Numbered from the stretch's first letter, positions 15,622-23,940 are shown. The stretch is 26,826 bases of DNA from Candidatus Hydrothermota bacterium (GCA_003644895.1 QNDO01000003.1:1-26826); one strand, 5' to 3'. Numbers and translations: made by a program. The notes: a model not told the origin generated them from the sequence alone.

Positions 15622-15716
15622 ATTATCTTCTTTTTAACCGCTTAATTCTTGCCATATAAAAATGTCTCTTCTATATTATATATCGCAAAATTTTGGGGAA
15701 GTGTTCTATGTTGATA

Positions 15717-16229
15717 TTATTTAATCAAAATCCAGAACTTTGATGGAAGATCTGAAGAGAGTAAAACTTTTTCTGTTCCTTTTAATTCAAAACTTTTAAG
15801 GGTATCACCTTTTTCATCCATAATTTCCATAGTTACTCCACTACTATAGCTTAAGACTTCTACTTCCAGAGTTTTATTTTTCAGAGTTCTAACATCAATA
15901 ACTGATTTTTCTCCTTTCACAGTAATTCCTAAACGATTTGCATGGCGGGGGCTCCTCACTGCTTTTCCTCTCAGAGAGCCACCGTACACAGGCTCCCCCT
16001 TGTAAATATCTTGCACACCAAACTCTACTTTGATTGCGATTTCTGATTCCAGAATTTGTTCAAAAATCCCGTAAAGGTCACTTTCAGAAGGTCCCAGTTC
16101 CAGCTCCAGAAGTCTAAGCACACGCTCAAAACATCTCTTACAGGAAAATAAATGTTTCTCTTTAGCCGATTCCAACTTTTCTCCATCAAGGATTCTTAGA
16201 ATATCCCTTCTATTCAAATGCTCATTCAT
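15717..16229 (-). CDS. Zinc-finger anti-sigma-like protein without membrane segment
   Basis: The N-terminus fits the ZAS/zf-HC2 anti-sigma domain: ILDGEKLESAKEKHLFSC then KRC gives the H-x3-C-x2-C zinc site (H26, C30, C33), placed after an LDGE motif as in the family. Residues about 75-170 are predicted beta-rich (SVIDVRTLKNKTLEVEVLSY, EKVLLSSDLPSKFWILIK). No membrane helix follows, unlike many ZAS anti-sigma factors. It is 170 aa, starts 18 bases after the divergent sigma-like gene, and has a strong GGAGG at 16237-16241, seven bases before the ATG. The natural inference is that it binds and restrains that sigma factor. The domain call is good; the regulatory pairing is inferred from adjacency. 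Confidence 0.75.
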   Translation of the reverse strand: MNEHLNRRDILRILDGEKLESAKEKHLFSCKRCFERVLRLLELELGPSESDLYGIFEQILESEIAIKVEFGVQDIYKGEPVYGGSLRGKAVRSPRHANRLGITVKGEKSVIDVRTLKNKTLEVEVLSYSSGVTMEIMDEKGDTLKSFELKGTEKVLLSSDLPSKFWILIK

Positions 16230-16247
16230 TTAGTTTCCTCCATATTA

Positions 16248-17279
16248 TTAATAGGATTTTTTTTGAAAATTGTCCGCAAAATTTTCCCATAGTTTTATCA
16301 CCCGCTCCCTGACTTCTTTTATACTAAGTTGAATCCTGCTTTTTAAATTTCTCCTCAATGCCTCAGCAGAATAAAAGCTGGGTTTGAGATGGAATCCCCT
16401 TTTTGAAAGTTCTTTTTGAAGTTTTACAGGAAGTACCCTTATGAAGATATACTGCTCCAAATCATCCAGACTTTGAAGAAACTTTTCAAAAAAGGAAATC
16501 GGTTTATTTTTTCCGTACTTCTCGTATAAAAAGGCAAATAAATACCTGTCGAGTGCTTCCTGCTTCTTTTTTCTAAATGTACTCTGGGAAGTGAACCAAG
16601 TAACCGGATCTATAGGTTCCATCACATTGTAAGACATGATTTCAGAAATCTCCAAGGGATATGATATATAGAGCACCATCTTATCCATAGTGGGCAGGCA
16701 TTCGAAGGCTCTTTTTAACCTTTCCCTGTCCATAAAATTAACAAAAAATTCTTCTTCTCTATCGTCGATATATTTCCATTCCTGATTTTCTCTCAATTCG
16801 AATTCAAACGGCATCTTTTTAGCTTTTTCCTTGGTATAGTATATAAATTTTTTGAACAGGTAGTTCTTCAGAGAGCCTCTGGAAGGGTCATATTTTTCTA
16901 TTATACCCCCCTCTTTAAAAACTTCGTAGAAAAAATCATGCAAGAGATCTTCCGGAGGAGCATTTATTTTGTACGCTATATGCGCTGAAAGGTTCCTGAG
17001 GTGAGAAAAATAGTTTAAATATATATACTCCATAACTTCATTTTTACGAGAAACTATGAAAGCCTTCACCACTACTATATCTCTGATTATAAGCATGCAA
17101 TAATCTATAATCTGTTCTTGTGTTTTAAATTTTTTAAGAGACGACACCAGAAGGGAGTTTGTAAACTTTTCTACCTCCTTCTCTACATCGGTGTATTTTA
17201 TTTCAATTTTAAACTTATCACAGTAATATTCCAGAACTTCGCCTGTAACTTTTTTTATATCACTCTTACAAATCACCAT
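16248..17279 (-). CDS. Divergent sigma-70-like factor with two region-4-like segments
   Basis: Numbered from the ATG at 17279 (343 aa), residues about 80-152 resemble sigma region 2: APPEDLLHDFFYEVFKEG followed by DPSRGSLKNYLFKKFIYY, comparable to the DLVQEVFLR...GSFRAWL pattern of ECF sigma factors. Residues about 187-248 resemble region 4 (LKRAFECLPTMDKMVLYIS, then ISEIMSYN and STFRKKKQEALDRYL). A second segment at 262-325 (FFEKFLQSLDDLEQYIFIRV ... ALRRNLKSRIQLSIKEV) repeats the same layout. The 75-residue N-terminal extension is unassigned. The start is chosen because GGAG inside the end of the preceding gene lies six bases before this ATG; an earlier in-frame ATG at 17330 lies within the glucan hydrolase gene and lacks support. 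The downstream zinc-finger protein supports the sigma interpretation. Confidence 0.65.
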   Translation of the reverse strand: MVICKSDIKKVTGEVLEYYCDKFKIEIKYTDVEKEVEKFTNSLLVSSLKKFKTQEQIIDYCMLIIRDIVVVKAFIVSRKNEVMEYIYLNYFSHLRNLSAHIAYKINAPPEDLLHDFFYEVFKEGGIIEKYDPSRGSLKNYLFKKFIYYTKEKAKKMPFEFELRENQEWKYIDDREEEFFVNFMDRERLKRAFECLPTMDKMVLYISYPLEISEIMSYNVMEPIDPVTWFTSQSTFRKKKQEALDRYLFAFLYEKYGKNKPISFFEKFLQSLDDLEQYIFIRVLPVKLQKELSKRGFHLKPSFYSAEALRRNLKSRIQLSIKEVRERVIKLWENFADNFQKKSY

Positions 17280-17280
17280 C

Positions 17281-19323
17281 CTATTCTCCTTTCTCTTTAA
17301 GCAGTAAATAAGAATATGGAGACAGCTCAATGGAAGTATCTTTGTAAACTTTACCTGATATCATATCTACTAAAGGAAATTTCATAGGAACATTTCTTAG
17401 TGAAAGATACCTTTTCTCAGAGTATGGATTAACAATTATCAGAAGGATATTCTTCCCATATTTTCTCTCTAACATTATCACATTTGGGTCATTATATAAG
17501 CAGTGAAGAGTCCCTTTTTGCAAAATATCAACTCTTTTCCTTAAAGCTATCATACGTTTTTCGAGATTCAGAAGTTCTTTTTCCCAGCTGTTTTCATCCC
17601 ATATCATACATCTCCTGCAGTCAGGGTCTTTACCGCCTTCCATGCCGATTTCGTCTCCATAGTAAACTGTTGGGACTCCAGGAAGTACATATTGTAAGAA
17701 AATCGCTACCTTCATTTTAGACATATTACCAGAAAATTCACTGAAAATCCTGGGAGTGTCATGACTTCCCAGCAAATTCCATGAAGCCAGTACTATGGGA
17801 TAAGGATAGTTTGTCGTGTAAGAAAAAATTCTTGAGTAAAAAAGTTTAACATTAGGATTATCCACTTTTAGTAAATCCAAAATGGCGGTCCTGAATATAT
17901 AATTCATGACACCATCGAACTCATTGCCTCTCAGCCAAGGGGCAGCGTCTCCCCAAATTTCTCCCACAATATAGACATCTTTTTCCAAAGTCTTTAGTGT
18001 TTTTCTGAATTCTGCCCAGAACTCATGTGGTATCTCATTGGCAACATCAAGACGCCAGCCGTTTATTCCCCTTTTTACCCAGTATTGTGCAACATCAAGG
18101 AAATATTCCTTTACTTTTTGATTCTCATAGTTGAGCTCGGGAAGGTCCCCGAATCCCCACCAACATTTGTAATAATCTTTGGGAGGATCCTGAGGGGTGA
18201 ATTTATCTGGGAATGGCCACCTATATACTGTATACCAATTATAATAAGGTGATTTCTTTCCCTTATGCCTGACATCCTCAAAAAACGGATGATTATCAGA
18301 GCTATGATTGAATACACCATCCAGTATGACCTTTATCCCGTGTGCCTTCAGGGAATCAACAAGTCTATCAAACGCCACATTTCCACCAAAATTATCGTCC
18401 ACATTGTAATAATCTGTTATTTCATATTTATGATTTGCAGGTGATTCAAAGATAGGATTGAGATAAAGACAATTAACCCCAAGAGAATCCAGATAATTGA
18501 GTTTCTGGATTATTCCCTCCAGATCACCTCCATAAAATACACTCCAGCCCCAAGGAGCAAGAACTGGTTCATATTCCCATTTTTTAGTTCCCGGTGGATC
18601 ATTATTTTTATTGCCATTAAAAAATCTCTCGGGAAAGATCTGATAGATTATTGCATCATAAACCCACTGAGGCACAGGTGTAATTAGTGATTTATTGTAA
18701 ACCAAAAAAGTATCAGGCCAAAAGAAGCTTTGAGTTCCGTCTATTAATTTAAATCTGAATCTGAAAGGAGTAAATGCTGATACCATCCCATCCCAGTATT
18801 CATAAACACCGTTCTCCCAAACAAGATCGAGCTTCACAGCGGTATCCGTATAGGTTACATACACACTATCAATATCATTCGCGAAAAGCTTTAATCTTAT
18901 ATATAAAAATTTGTCGTCCAGCGGTACTAAAAAGTAAATATTTTTGAGAGAGAATTCTATACACTGGCTGAAGATTATTCCATCACCTCTTTCAAGATGT
19001 ATACCTGATTTCTGGGGGAGTACAACCACCACTGAATTTCGGCCTCCAAATCCATCAGGTACATAGTCCTGGGATTTAGGATCTTCATACCACTTTGAGC
19101 CATTTACCACAAACTTGTATTCATATCTTCCTGGTTTTAAATAAAGCGTCAACTCCCATACTCCATCTTTATCATTGTCTTTCATAGGATTTATTGTAGT
19201 GGACCATCCGTTGAATGTGCCTGCAAGGCTTACTTCCTCGGCGTTTGGAGCTTCAAAACGAAATTTGACAGGTATTAATTGAGTCTCTCCAGCGATACAG
19301 AGTAATATCAGCAACTTAAACAT
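17281..19323 (-). CDS. Exported GH13 alpha-glucan hydrolase with N-terminal CBM48
   Basis: The enzyme belongs to the alpha-amylase family (GH13), most like neopullulanase/cyclomaltodextrinase types, and should hydrolyse alpha-1,4 (and perhaps 1,6) glucans. In 680 aa the order is: short hydrophobic signal-like start (MFKLLILLCIAG); CBM48/AMPK-type glycogen-binding fold at about 17-101 (VSLAGTFNGWSTTINPM, GRYEYKFVVNGSKW); a second beta domain at about 105-205; then the TIM barrel. Catalytic motifs are DGVFNH (335-340), GWRLDVANE (nucleophile D426), VGEIWGD (acid/base E455) and GSHDTPR (D522). A C-terminal beta domain ends the protein. All catalytic residues are present. Its ATG directly follows the epimerase stop, with AGAGG six bases upstream, so it is co-transcribed. 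Exact substrate and final location are not certain. Confidence 0.92.
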   Translation of the reverse strand: MFKLLILLCIAGETQLIPVKFRFEAPNAEEVSLAGTFNGWSTTINPMKDNDKDGVWELTLYLKPGRYEYKFVVNGSKWYEDPKSQDYVPDGFGGRNSVVVVLPQKSGIHLERGDGIIFSQCIEFSLKNIYFLVPLDDKFLYIRLKLFANDIDSVYVTYTDTAVKLDLVWENGVYEYWDGMVSAFTPFRFRFKLIDGTQSFFWPDTFLVYNKSLITPVPQWVYDAIIYQIFPERFFNGNKNNDPPGTKKWEYEPVLAPWGWSVFYGGDLEGIIQKLNYLDSLGVNCLYLNPIFESPANHKYEITDYYNVDDNFGGNVAFDRLVDSLKAHGIKVILDGVFNHSSDNHPFFEDVRHKGKKSPYYNWYTVYRWPFPDKFTPQDPPKDYYKCWWGFGDLPELNYENQKVKEYFLDVAQYWVKRGINGWRLDVANEIPHEFWAEFRKTLKTLEKDVYIVGEIWGDAAPWLRGNEFDGVMNYIFRTAILDLLKVDNPNVKLFYSRIFSYTTNYPYPIVLASWNLLGSHDTPRIFSEFSGNMSKMKVAIFLQYVLPGVPTVYYGDEIGMEGGKDPDCRRCMIWDENSWEKELLNLEKRMIALRKRVDILQKGTLHCLYNDPNVIMLERKYGKNILLIIVNPYSEKRYLSLRNVPMKFPLVDMISGKVYKDTSIELSPYSYLLLKEKGE

Positions 19324-20331
19324 TTACTTCCTCTCTTTCACCCCTATCCCAGGCAGATCTGGTATCTGCCATTTTCCATCAATAAGAATACCGCCCTCAA
19401 ACGGATCTTCTGCTAAAAGAAGATTCCCATCAAGATCTACATAGTCTACAAGAGGAGCAATATGGAGGGCTGCTGTAATGCCAACACTTGTTTCTACCAT
19501 ACATCCAAGCATAACTTTCATGTTAAAGCTCCTTGCAGTGTGTATCATTTTCAGGGCTTCACGAATTCCTCCACATTTTTGAATTTTAATATTAATCCCA
19601 TCCACACGGCCCACCAGCTTCGGTATGTCTGTACTAACTATTGAACTTTCATCGACAATGATGGGAATAGGCGATCTCTCATACAGAAACTTTAGTCCAT
19701 CAAGGTCCCATGGTGGCAATGGCTGCTCGACAAATTCCACGTTGTGATCAGCCAGAAATTCAATCATCTGAAGAGCATATCTCCTATCCCATGCAGCATT
19801 GGCATCCACACGAATTGGTTTATCTGTTACTTCACGAACAGCTTTTATGATATCTCTATCATAATCTGTCCCAAGTTTTATTTTGTAAACTTGAAATTCA
19901 GGGTTTTGCAGAATTTGCTTTTTTATATTTTCCGGCGTGTCAATGCTGATTGTGTAAGATGTAACTATAGGTTTTTTGGGAATACCCAGTAATTTATAAA
20001 GAGGAAGACCCAAAACCTTTCCTATATGGTCGTGAAGAGCAATGTCAATTGCTGCTTTTGCAGCCCTAGTCTTACCACTGATTTTTTCCAACCTATCATG
20101 AATTTCCTCCAAAGAGAAAGGATCCTGGAAAAGATCAGGGGATACCCTTTCAAGGAAAAATTCAATAGCGCCAGTAGTATCACCATAATAAGGTGTAGGA
20201 ACAGCCTCGCCCACCCCTTCACCGATATTTACTATATATACATCCTTTTCAATCGTGGTTCCTCGGGAGATAGTAAAAGGAGTTTTTAGAATAAGATGGT
20301 ATCTTTTAAAATTATATTTTAAAGATCCCAT
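19324..20331 (-). CDS. Dipeptide epimerase (enolase superfamily)
   Basis: These enzymes invert the second residue of dipeptides, classically L-Ala-D/L-Glu from peptidoglycan recycling. At 335 aa it has the family's normal length. Enolase-superfamily residues are in order: the KxK pair YKIKLG (K150, K152), metal ligands in RVDANAAW (D176), VEQPLP (E202) and VDESS (D227), then NIKIQKCGGI. The late segment MLGCMVETSVGITAALHIA, followed by a DLDG with the Asp-x-Asp (D298, D300), is the mark of dipeptide epimerases as opposed to o-succinylbenzoate synthase or muconate enzymes. Specificity may be for other dipeptides. It leads a long minus-strand run, with the GH13 gene starting immediately after. 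The ATG has no ribosome site but a perfect TATAAT six bases upstream. Confidence 0.92.
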   Translation of the reverse strand: MGSLKYNFKRYHLILKTPFTISRGTTIEKDVYIVNIGEGVGEAVPTPYYGDTTGAIEFFLERVSPDLFQDPFSLEEIHDRLEKISGKTRAAKAAIDIALHDHIGKVLGLPLYKLLGIPKKPIVTSYTISIDTPENIKKQILQNPEFQVYKIKLGTDYDRDIIKAVREVTDKPIRVDANAAWDRRYALQMIEFLADHNVEFVEQPLPPWDLDGLKFLYERSPIPIIVDESSIVSTDIPKLVGRVDGINIKIQKCGGIREALKMIHTARSFNMKVMLGCMVETSVGITAALHIAPLVDYVDLDGNLLLAEDPFEGGILIDGKWQIPDLPGIGVKERK

Positions 20332-20337
20332 ACAATG

Positions 20338-20365
20338 ATTATAAACTTACCTCTAAGAAATTCAA
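20338..20365 (-). promoter_or_regulatory. Promoter of the epimerase-GH13-sigma operon, leaderless type
   Basis: On the minus strand TTGAAT (20360-20365), 16 bases, then TATAAT (20338-20343), ending six bases before the epimerase ATG at 20331. It fills the 35-base gap after the preceding DUF1028 gene, so the operon has its own start. Confidence 0.65.
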
Positions 20366-20366
20366 A

Positions 20367-21413
20367 CTACTCTCCCCGGTATCTCATTAGCATTTTTCTA
20401 AAATATTTGTTTTCAGGATCAAGCTTCACCGCCTTTTCTTCCAGTTCAATAGCTCTTCTTTTGTTTCCAAGCTTGTAATAGATGAGTGCCCCAGTATCCA
20501 GAATATTGGCGTCATTCGGCCTTAAGGCCATTGCTCTGTCAATAAGCTCCTTGGCCTCTGTGAGTCTGATACCTCGAAGTCCCATGAACCAGGCGATATT
20601 GTTGAGAAGATCCGGATCATTGGGCTTTTCCTTTAATGCTTCATCCATAATTGTAATTGCCCTTGAATACTCAAGCTCTGCAAGTTTGTTTTTTCCTTCT
20701 CTTTTAAACCTATCCCCAATTCTTCCATGAGCGTCGATTAAAAATGTCCTTTTCCATAGCTTGTAAATCCTCTTTAATTCTTTAATTGGATCCGGACTGT
20801 CATCTACCCTTATATCTATGTATCGATCGTTGTAGCCCGAATATCCTCCTCCTTCTCTTACCACAACCAAAGCAGCAGATTGTTTACCCCTTCTATCACC
20901 TCCTGCTTTTTCTCCCGCTTCCAGTGCTGCAATAAGTCTGTCCCCCAATTCACCCTCTGTTTCAAGAAAAGCTTTCTCCATTGCTTTCACAACCTGTTCT
21001 CCAGCAAGTATATTGCCCTGAATCGAATAACCTGCACCTGTTATATGACCAGCCCATTTTAGACAACTCTTCCCTGTAAACGCAGCACTTTCTCCATGAG
21101 CATTGACAATACCTACCTGTCTTTGTTCCCTTAATGTATCATCGTTAAGGAGAATACTAAGAACTTGCGCAGGAGCATACCCTTCTTTCAATAATTCAAG
21201 TCCCCGAGGTCCAAATCTTGTATTTCCCCAGGCCTGTGTGGCAACAGCCCCAACATCTGCCTTTGCATAAGGAACAACAGCACCTACTCCAAGGAATCTA
21301 GAGGCTACCGCTACACCTATTTCCCCTGTGACTGTATCCACTGCGACAATAGAAAATGTCCCTGATGGAGGATTTGAAATAAGTATACTTATGAATACAA
21401 ACAAATTTAGCAT
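20367..21413 (-). CDS. Exported DUF1028 (Ntn-hydrolase fold) protein with C-terminal TPRs
   Basis: Residues about 19-225 match the DUF1028 family of predicted N-terminal-nucleophile hydrolases of unknown function. Typical segments are TFSIVAVDTVTGEIGVAVAS, GAVVPYAKADVGAVATQAWG, FGPRGLELL, RQVGIVNAHGESAAFTG, CLKWAGHITG and AGGDRRGKQSAALVVVR. A hydrophobic leader (MLNLFVFISILISNPPSG) precedes the Thr that begins the domain, so signal cleavage after SG would expose Thr19 as a possible nucleophile; this is inference. Residues about 235-348 are TPRs (RTFLIDAHGRIGDRFKREG, PNDPDLLNNIAWFMGLRG). The start at 21413 is set by GGAGG at 21421-21425; an ATG 48 bases upstream lies before that site and is unlikely. 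It is divergent from nrnA. Confidence 0.88.
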   Translation of the reverse strand: MLNLFVFISILISNPPSGTFSIVAVDTVTGEIGVAVASRFLGVGAVVPYAKADVGAVATQAWGNTRFGPRGLELLKEGYAPAQVLSILLNDDTLREQRQVGIVNAHGESAAFTGKSCLKWAGHITGAGYSIQGNILAGEQVVKAMEKAFLETEGELGDRLIAALEAGEKAGGDRRGKQSAALVVVREGGGYSGYNDRYIDIRVDDSPDPIKELKRIYKLWKRTFLIDAHGRIGDRFKREGKNKLAELEYSRAITIMDEALKEKPNDPDLLNNIAWFMGLRGIRLTEAKELIDRAMALRPNDANILDTGALIYYKLGNKRRAIELEEKAVKLDPENKYFRKMLMRYRGE

Positions 21414-21432
21414 CCTTCCACCTCCTGAAGAA

Positions 21433-21461
21433 ATGTTAAAACTTGACCTGTAGATTATCAA
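21433..21461 (-). promoter_or_regulatory. Promoter of the DUF1028 gene
   Basis: On the minus strand TTGATA (21456-21461), 17 bases, then TAACAT (21433-21438). It leaves a leader of roughly a dozen bases containing GGAGG. The element interleaves with the opposing nrnA promoter. Confidence 0.5.
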
Positions 21462-21474
21462 CTTTTATTATAAA
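21443..21474 (+). promoter_or_regulatory. nrnA promoter, leaderless type
   Basis: TTGACC (21443-21448), 17 bases, then TATTAT (21466-21471), nine bases before the ATG at 21481; an alternative -10, TATAAA (21469-21474), ends six bases before it. There is no ribosome site. Either choice puts transcription start at or within a few bases of the ATG. Confidence 0.55.
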
Positions 21475-21480
21475 TAGCTT

Positions 21481-22440
21481 ATGGTTGAAAAAATAAGGAA
21501 ATTGGTAAATTTAATAAAAAAAGAAAATGGAAGAATTGCCCTTGTCACACATATGAGCCCAGATGGAGATGCAGTGGGTAGTTTGGCAGGGTTCTATCTT
21601 TTTCTAAAAAAAGTGGGCAAAGATGTGGATGCAGTTCTAAAGGATGATGTTCCTTATTTTCTGGATTTCGTACCTGGAATTAAGGAAATAAAAAAGGATT
21701 TTGATGGTAAATATGATCTTATATTCCTTTTAGATGCAAGTGGATTTGAAAGAACAGGCTTTGAATTACCTCCTGCTCCTTTGATAACCAGGATAGATCA
21801 CCATATTTCGGGTAAAGCTTACTCTGAATACGATCTTATAATCCCGGAGGCTCCCAGTGTAGGAAGCCTTATTTTGAAAATCATTAGAGAGTATGACGAG
21901 AAACTTCTGGATCAGGACATCAAAATTGCTCTGTATACAGCACTTCTGACTGATACTGCATCCTTTAGACATGCCAACTCCTTCAGATGGGCATTTGAAG
22001 ATGCCCATTATCTTGTCAGCAATGGCCTTGATGTAACACATATTGCCAGTATGGTCTTTGAAAGAAAACACCTAAAAACTTATAAATTACTGGAAAGGGC
22101 TCTTTCTACTTTAACTCTGGACGGGAATATTGGTTACATCGTTATAAGAAAAAGCTTTTTTGAAGAAGTGGGGGCTAATCCCGAGGAAATTCAGGGTTTT
22201 GTTAGTTACCCCCTCTCCATCATCGATGCTGATGTAGGAGTAAGATTCTCTGAACACCCGGAAAATTTCTGGAGAATCAGTCTTAGGGGAAAAGGGAAGG
22301 TTAACCTTGCTCTTGTGGCTGAAGAACTTGGTGGTGGGGGACATTTCAATGCGGCTGGATGCCGCCTTATGGGTAGAGAACATGAAGTGGTACAGAAAGT
22401 ACTTGATACTATAAGAAAATATATGAAGAAGTCACCTTGA
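21481..22440 (+). CDS. nrnA: DHH/DHHA1 phosphoesterase, NrnA-type nanoRNase/pAp phosphatase
   Basis: NrnA degrades very short RNA oligonucleotides and dephosphorylates pAp in the cytoplasm. The 319-aa protein has the standard length and motif set: VTHMSPDGDAVGS (motif I), FLLDASGFERTG (motif II), ITRIDHHISG (the DHH motif), ALYTALLTDTASFRHANS (motif IV). The DHHA1 substrate-binding domain ends in GGGGHFNAAGCRL. All metal-binding Asp/His positions look intact. It is divergent from the exported DUF1028 gene and followed by gcvPB after 50 bases. The ATG has no Shine-Dalgarno and follows a -10 box closely. A c-di-AMP/linear-dinucleotide activity, as in related GdpP/PDE2 proteins, is an alternative that sequence alone does not exclude. 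Confidence 0.93.
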   Translation: MVEKIRKLVNLIKKENGRIALVTHMSPDGDAVGSLAGFYLFLKKVGKDVDAVLKDDVPYFLDFVPGIKEIKKDFDGKYDLIFLLDASGFERTGFELPPAPLITRIDHHISGKAYSEYDLIIPEAPSVGSLILKIIREYDEKLLDQDIKIALYTALLTDTASFRHANSFRWAFEDAHYLVSNGLDVTHIASMVFERKHLKTYKLLERALSTLTLDGNIGYIVIRKSFFEEVGANPEEIQGFVSYPLSIIDADVGVRFSEHPENFWRISLRGKGKVNLALVAEELGGGGHFNAAGCRLMGREHEVVQKVLDTIRKYMKKSP

Positions 22441-22465
22441 TTTTCCCTGTCTCTTAGAATAAAAT
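22437..22465 (+). promoter_or_regulatory. Candidate gcvPB promoter
   Basis: TTGATT (22437-22442, overlapping the nrnA stop), 17 bases, then TAAAAT (22460-22465). Transcription would start about 18 bases before the ATG at 22491; only a weak AAGG ribosome site is present in that leader. Confidence 0.45.
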
Positions 22466-22490
22466 TTTTCAATAAAAAAGGCAGCATAAA

Positions 22491-23930
22491 ATGGGAAAAT
22501 TAATTTTTGAAAAATCAAAGTCTGGAAGAATTGGATATACTCTACCAGCGCTATCTCAAAGGGAAAAAGTTACACTGAATATTCCTGAAAAACTTCTTAG
22601 ATCAAAAGAACCCGAGCTTCCGGAAGTTTCGGAAGTGGATGTAATAAGACATTTTATTCACCTATCTACACTCAATTATCATATAGATAAAGGATTTTAC
22701 CCCTTGGGTTCCTGTACAATGAAATACAACCCAAAGGTCAATGACTATGCGGCTTCTTTGCCGGGATTTACTGATATCCACCCCCTTCAGCCCGAAAAAA
22801 CTGTACAAGGGGCTCTGAGATTGATGAAGGAACTGGAGGAATACCTTGCCGAAATCAGTGGTATGGACGCAGTATCTCTGCAACCGGCAGCTGGAGCACA
22901 TGGTGAATTTACAGGGATTAAAATTATAAGGAAATACCATGAAACTCAGGGGAATCCTCGAAAATACGTGTTGATTCCAGATTCCGCTCACGGCACCAAT
23001 CCCGCATCTGTAACGTTATCCGGCTACATTGCAAAGACTATAAAATCCAATGAAAAAGGGCTTATAAATCTGGAGGAGTTGGAAGCAAATCTTAATGAAG
23101 AAGTAGCTGCTTTTATGATAACAAATCCCAATACACTTGGCCTCTTTGAAGTGGAGATTATGAAAATTGCAGATATGGTTCACAGTGTCGGCGCATTGAT
23201 GTATCTTGATGGTGCCAATATGAATGCTTTTATTGGACAGATAAGACCTGGAGATACAGGCTTCGATGTAATGCATTTTAATCTACATAAAACGTTTTCT
23301 ACTCCTCACGGAGGAGGAGGACCGGGAAGTGGACCTGTAGGCGTTAAAAAATTTCTTGAGCCATACCTTCCTATTCCAAGAATTATAGAAAAAAATGGGA
23401 AGCTTGCATTATCTTATGATTTTCCTCACAGTATAGGCAAAATACACTCGTTTTACGGAAACTTTTTGGTGATGATTAAAGCTTACACCTATATCAGGAT
23501 GCTTGGTAAAGAACATATCAGAAGGGTAAGTGAAGATGCTGTGATAAATGCTAATTATTTAAGAGTAAAATTACAGGAGCATTACGATTTACCTTACAAA
23601 TCCATTTGCATGCATGAATTTGTACTTTCAGGAAAATTCTTGAAAAAATACGGTGTAAGAACACTGGATGTTGCAAAAAGATTGCTGGATTACGGCTTTC
23701 ATGCTCCAACCATCTATTTTCCCTTAATTGTTCCGGAAGCACTGATGATAGAACCTACAGAAACCGAATCCAAGGAAACCCTGGATGCTTTTGTTGAAGC
23801 AATGACCAAAATTAAAGAAGAAGCTATCAACAACCCTGATATTCTACACGGAGCCCCTCATAATACACCTGTTAGGAGACTTAACGAAGCTCTTGCAGCA
23901 AAACAGCTTAAGGTAAAATGGAGTAAGTAA
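22491..23930 (+). CDS. gcvPB: Glycine dehydrogenase (decarboxylating) subunit 2
   Basis: GcvPB is the PLP-binding half of the split P-protein of the glycine cleavage system: it decarboxylates glycine and passes the aminomethyl group to the lipoyl H-protein. The 479-aa length and motifs fit: YPLGSCTMKYNPKVND near the N-terminus, QPAAGAHGEFTGI, PDSAHGTNPASVTLSGY, then HFNLHKTFSTPHGGGGPG, where Lys267 should form the PLP Schiff base. The C-terminus has PLIVPEALMIEPTETESKE. The complementary subunit GcvPA and GcvT/GcvH are not in this window, unlike the usual gcvPA-gcvPB pair; gcvPB here stands after nrnA. It ends ten bases before the convergent SagB-type gene. Confidence 0.95.
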   Translation: MGKLIFEKSKSGRIGYTLPALSQREKVTLNIPEKLLRSKEPELPEVSEVDVIRHFIHLSTLNYHIDKGFYPLGSCTMKYNPKVNDYAASLPGFTDIHPLQPEKTVQGALRLMKELEEYLAEISGMDAVSLQPAAGAHGEFTGIKIIRKYHETQGNPRKYVLIPDSAHGTNPASVTLSGYIAKTIKSNEKGLINLEELEANLNEEVAAFMITNPNTLGLFEVEIMKIADMVHSVGALMYLDGANMNAFIGQIRPGDTGFDVMHFNLHKTFSTPHGGGGPGSGPVGVKKFLEPYLPIPRIIEKNGKLALSYDFPHSIGKIHSFYGNFLVMIKAYTYIRMLGKEHIRRVSEDAVINANYLRVKLQEHYDLPYKSICMHEFVLSGKFLKKYGVRTLDVAKRLLDYGFHAPTIYFPLIVPEALMIEPTETESKETLDAFVEAMTKIKEEAINNPDILHGAPHNTPVRRLNEALAAKQLKVKWSK

Positions 23931-23940
23931 GAGTAGCCGT

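Noticed and set aside
17280..17330. Upstream in-frame start giving a 360-aa sigma-like protein
   Set aside because: The extra residues lie inside the GH13 coding sequence and have no ribosome site; the ATG at 17279 has GGAG at the right distance.
21414..21461. Earlier ATG for the DUF1028 gene
   Set aside because: It would place the strong GGAGG inside the coding region and add a non-signal-like N-terminus before the hydrophobic leader.
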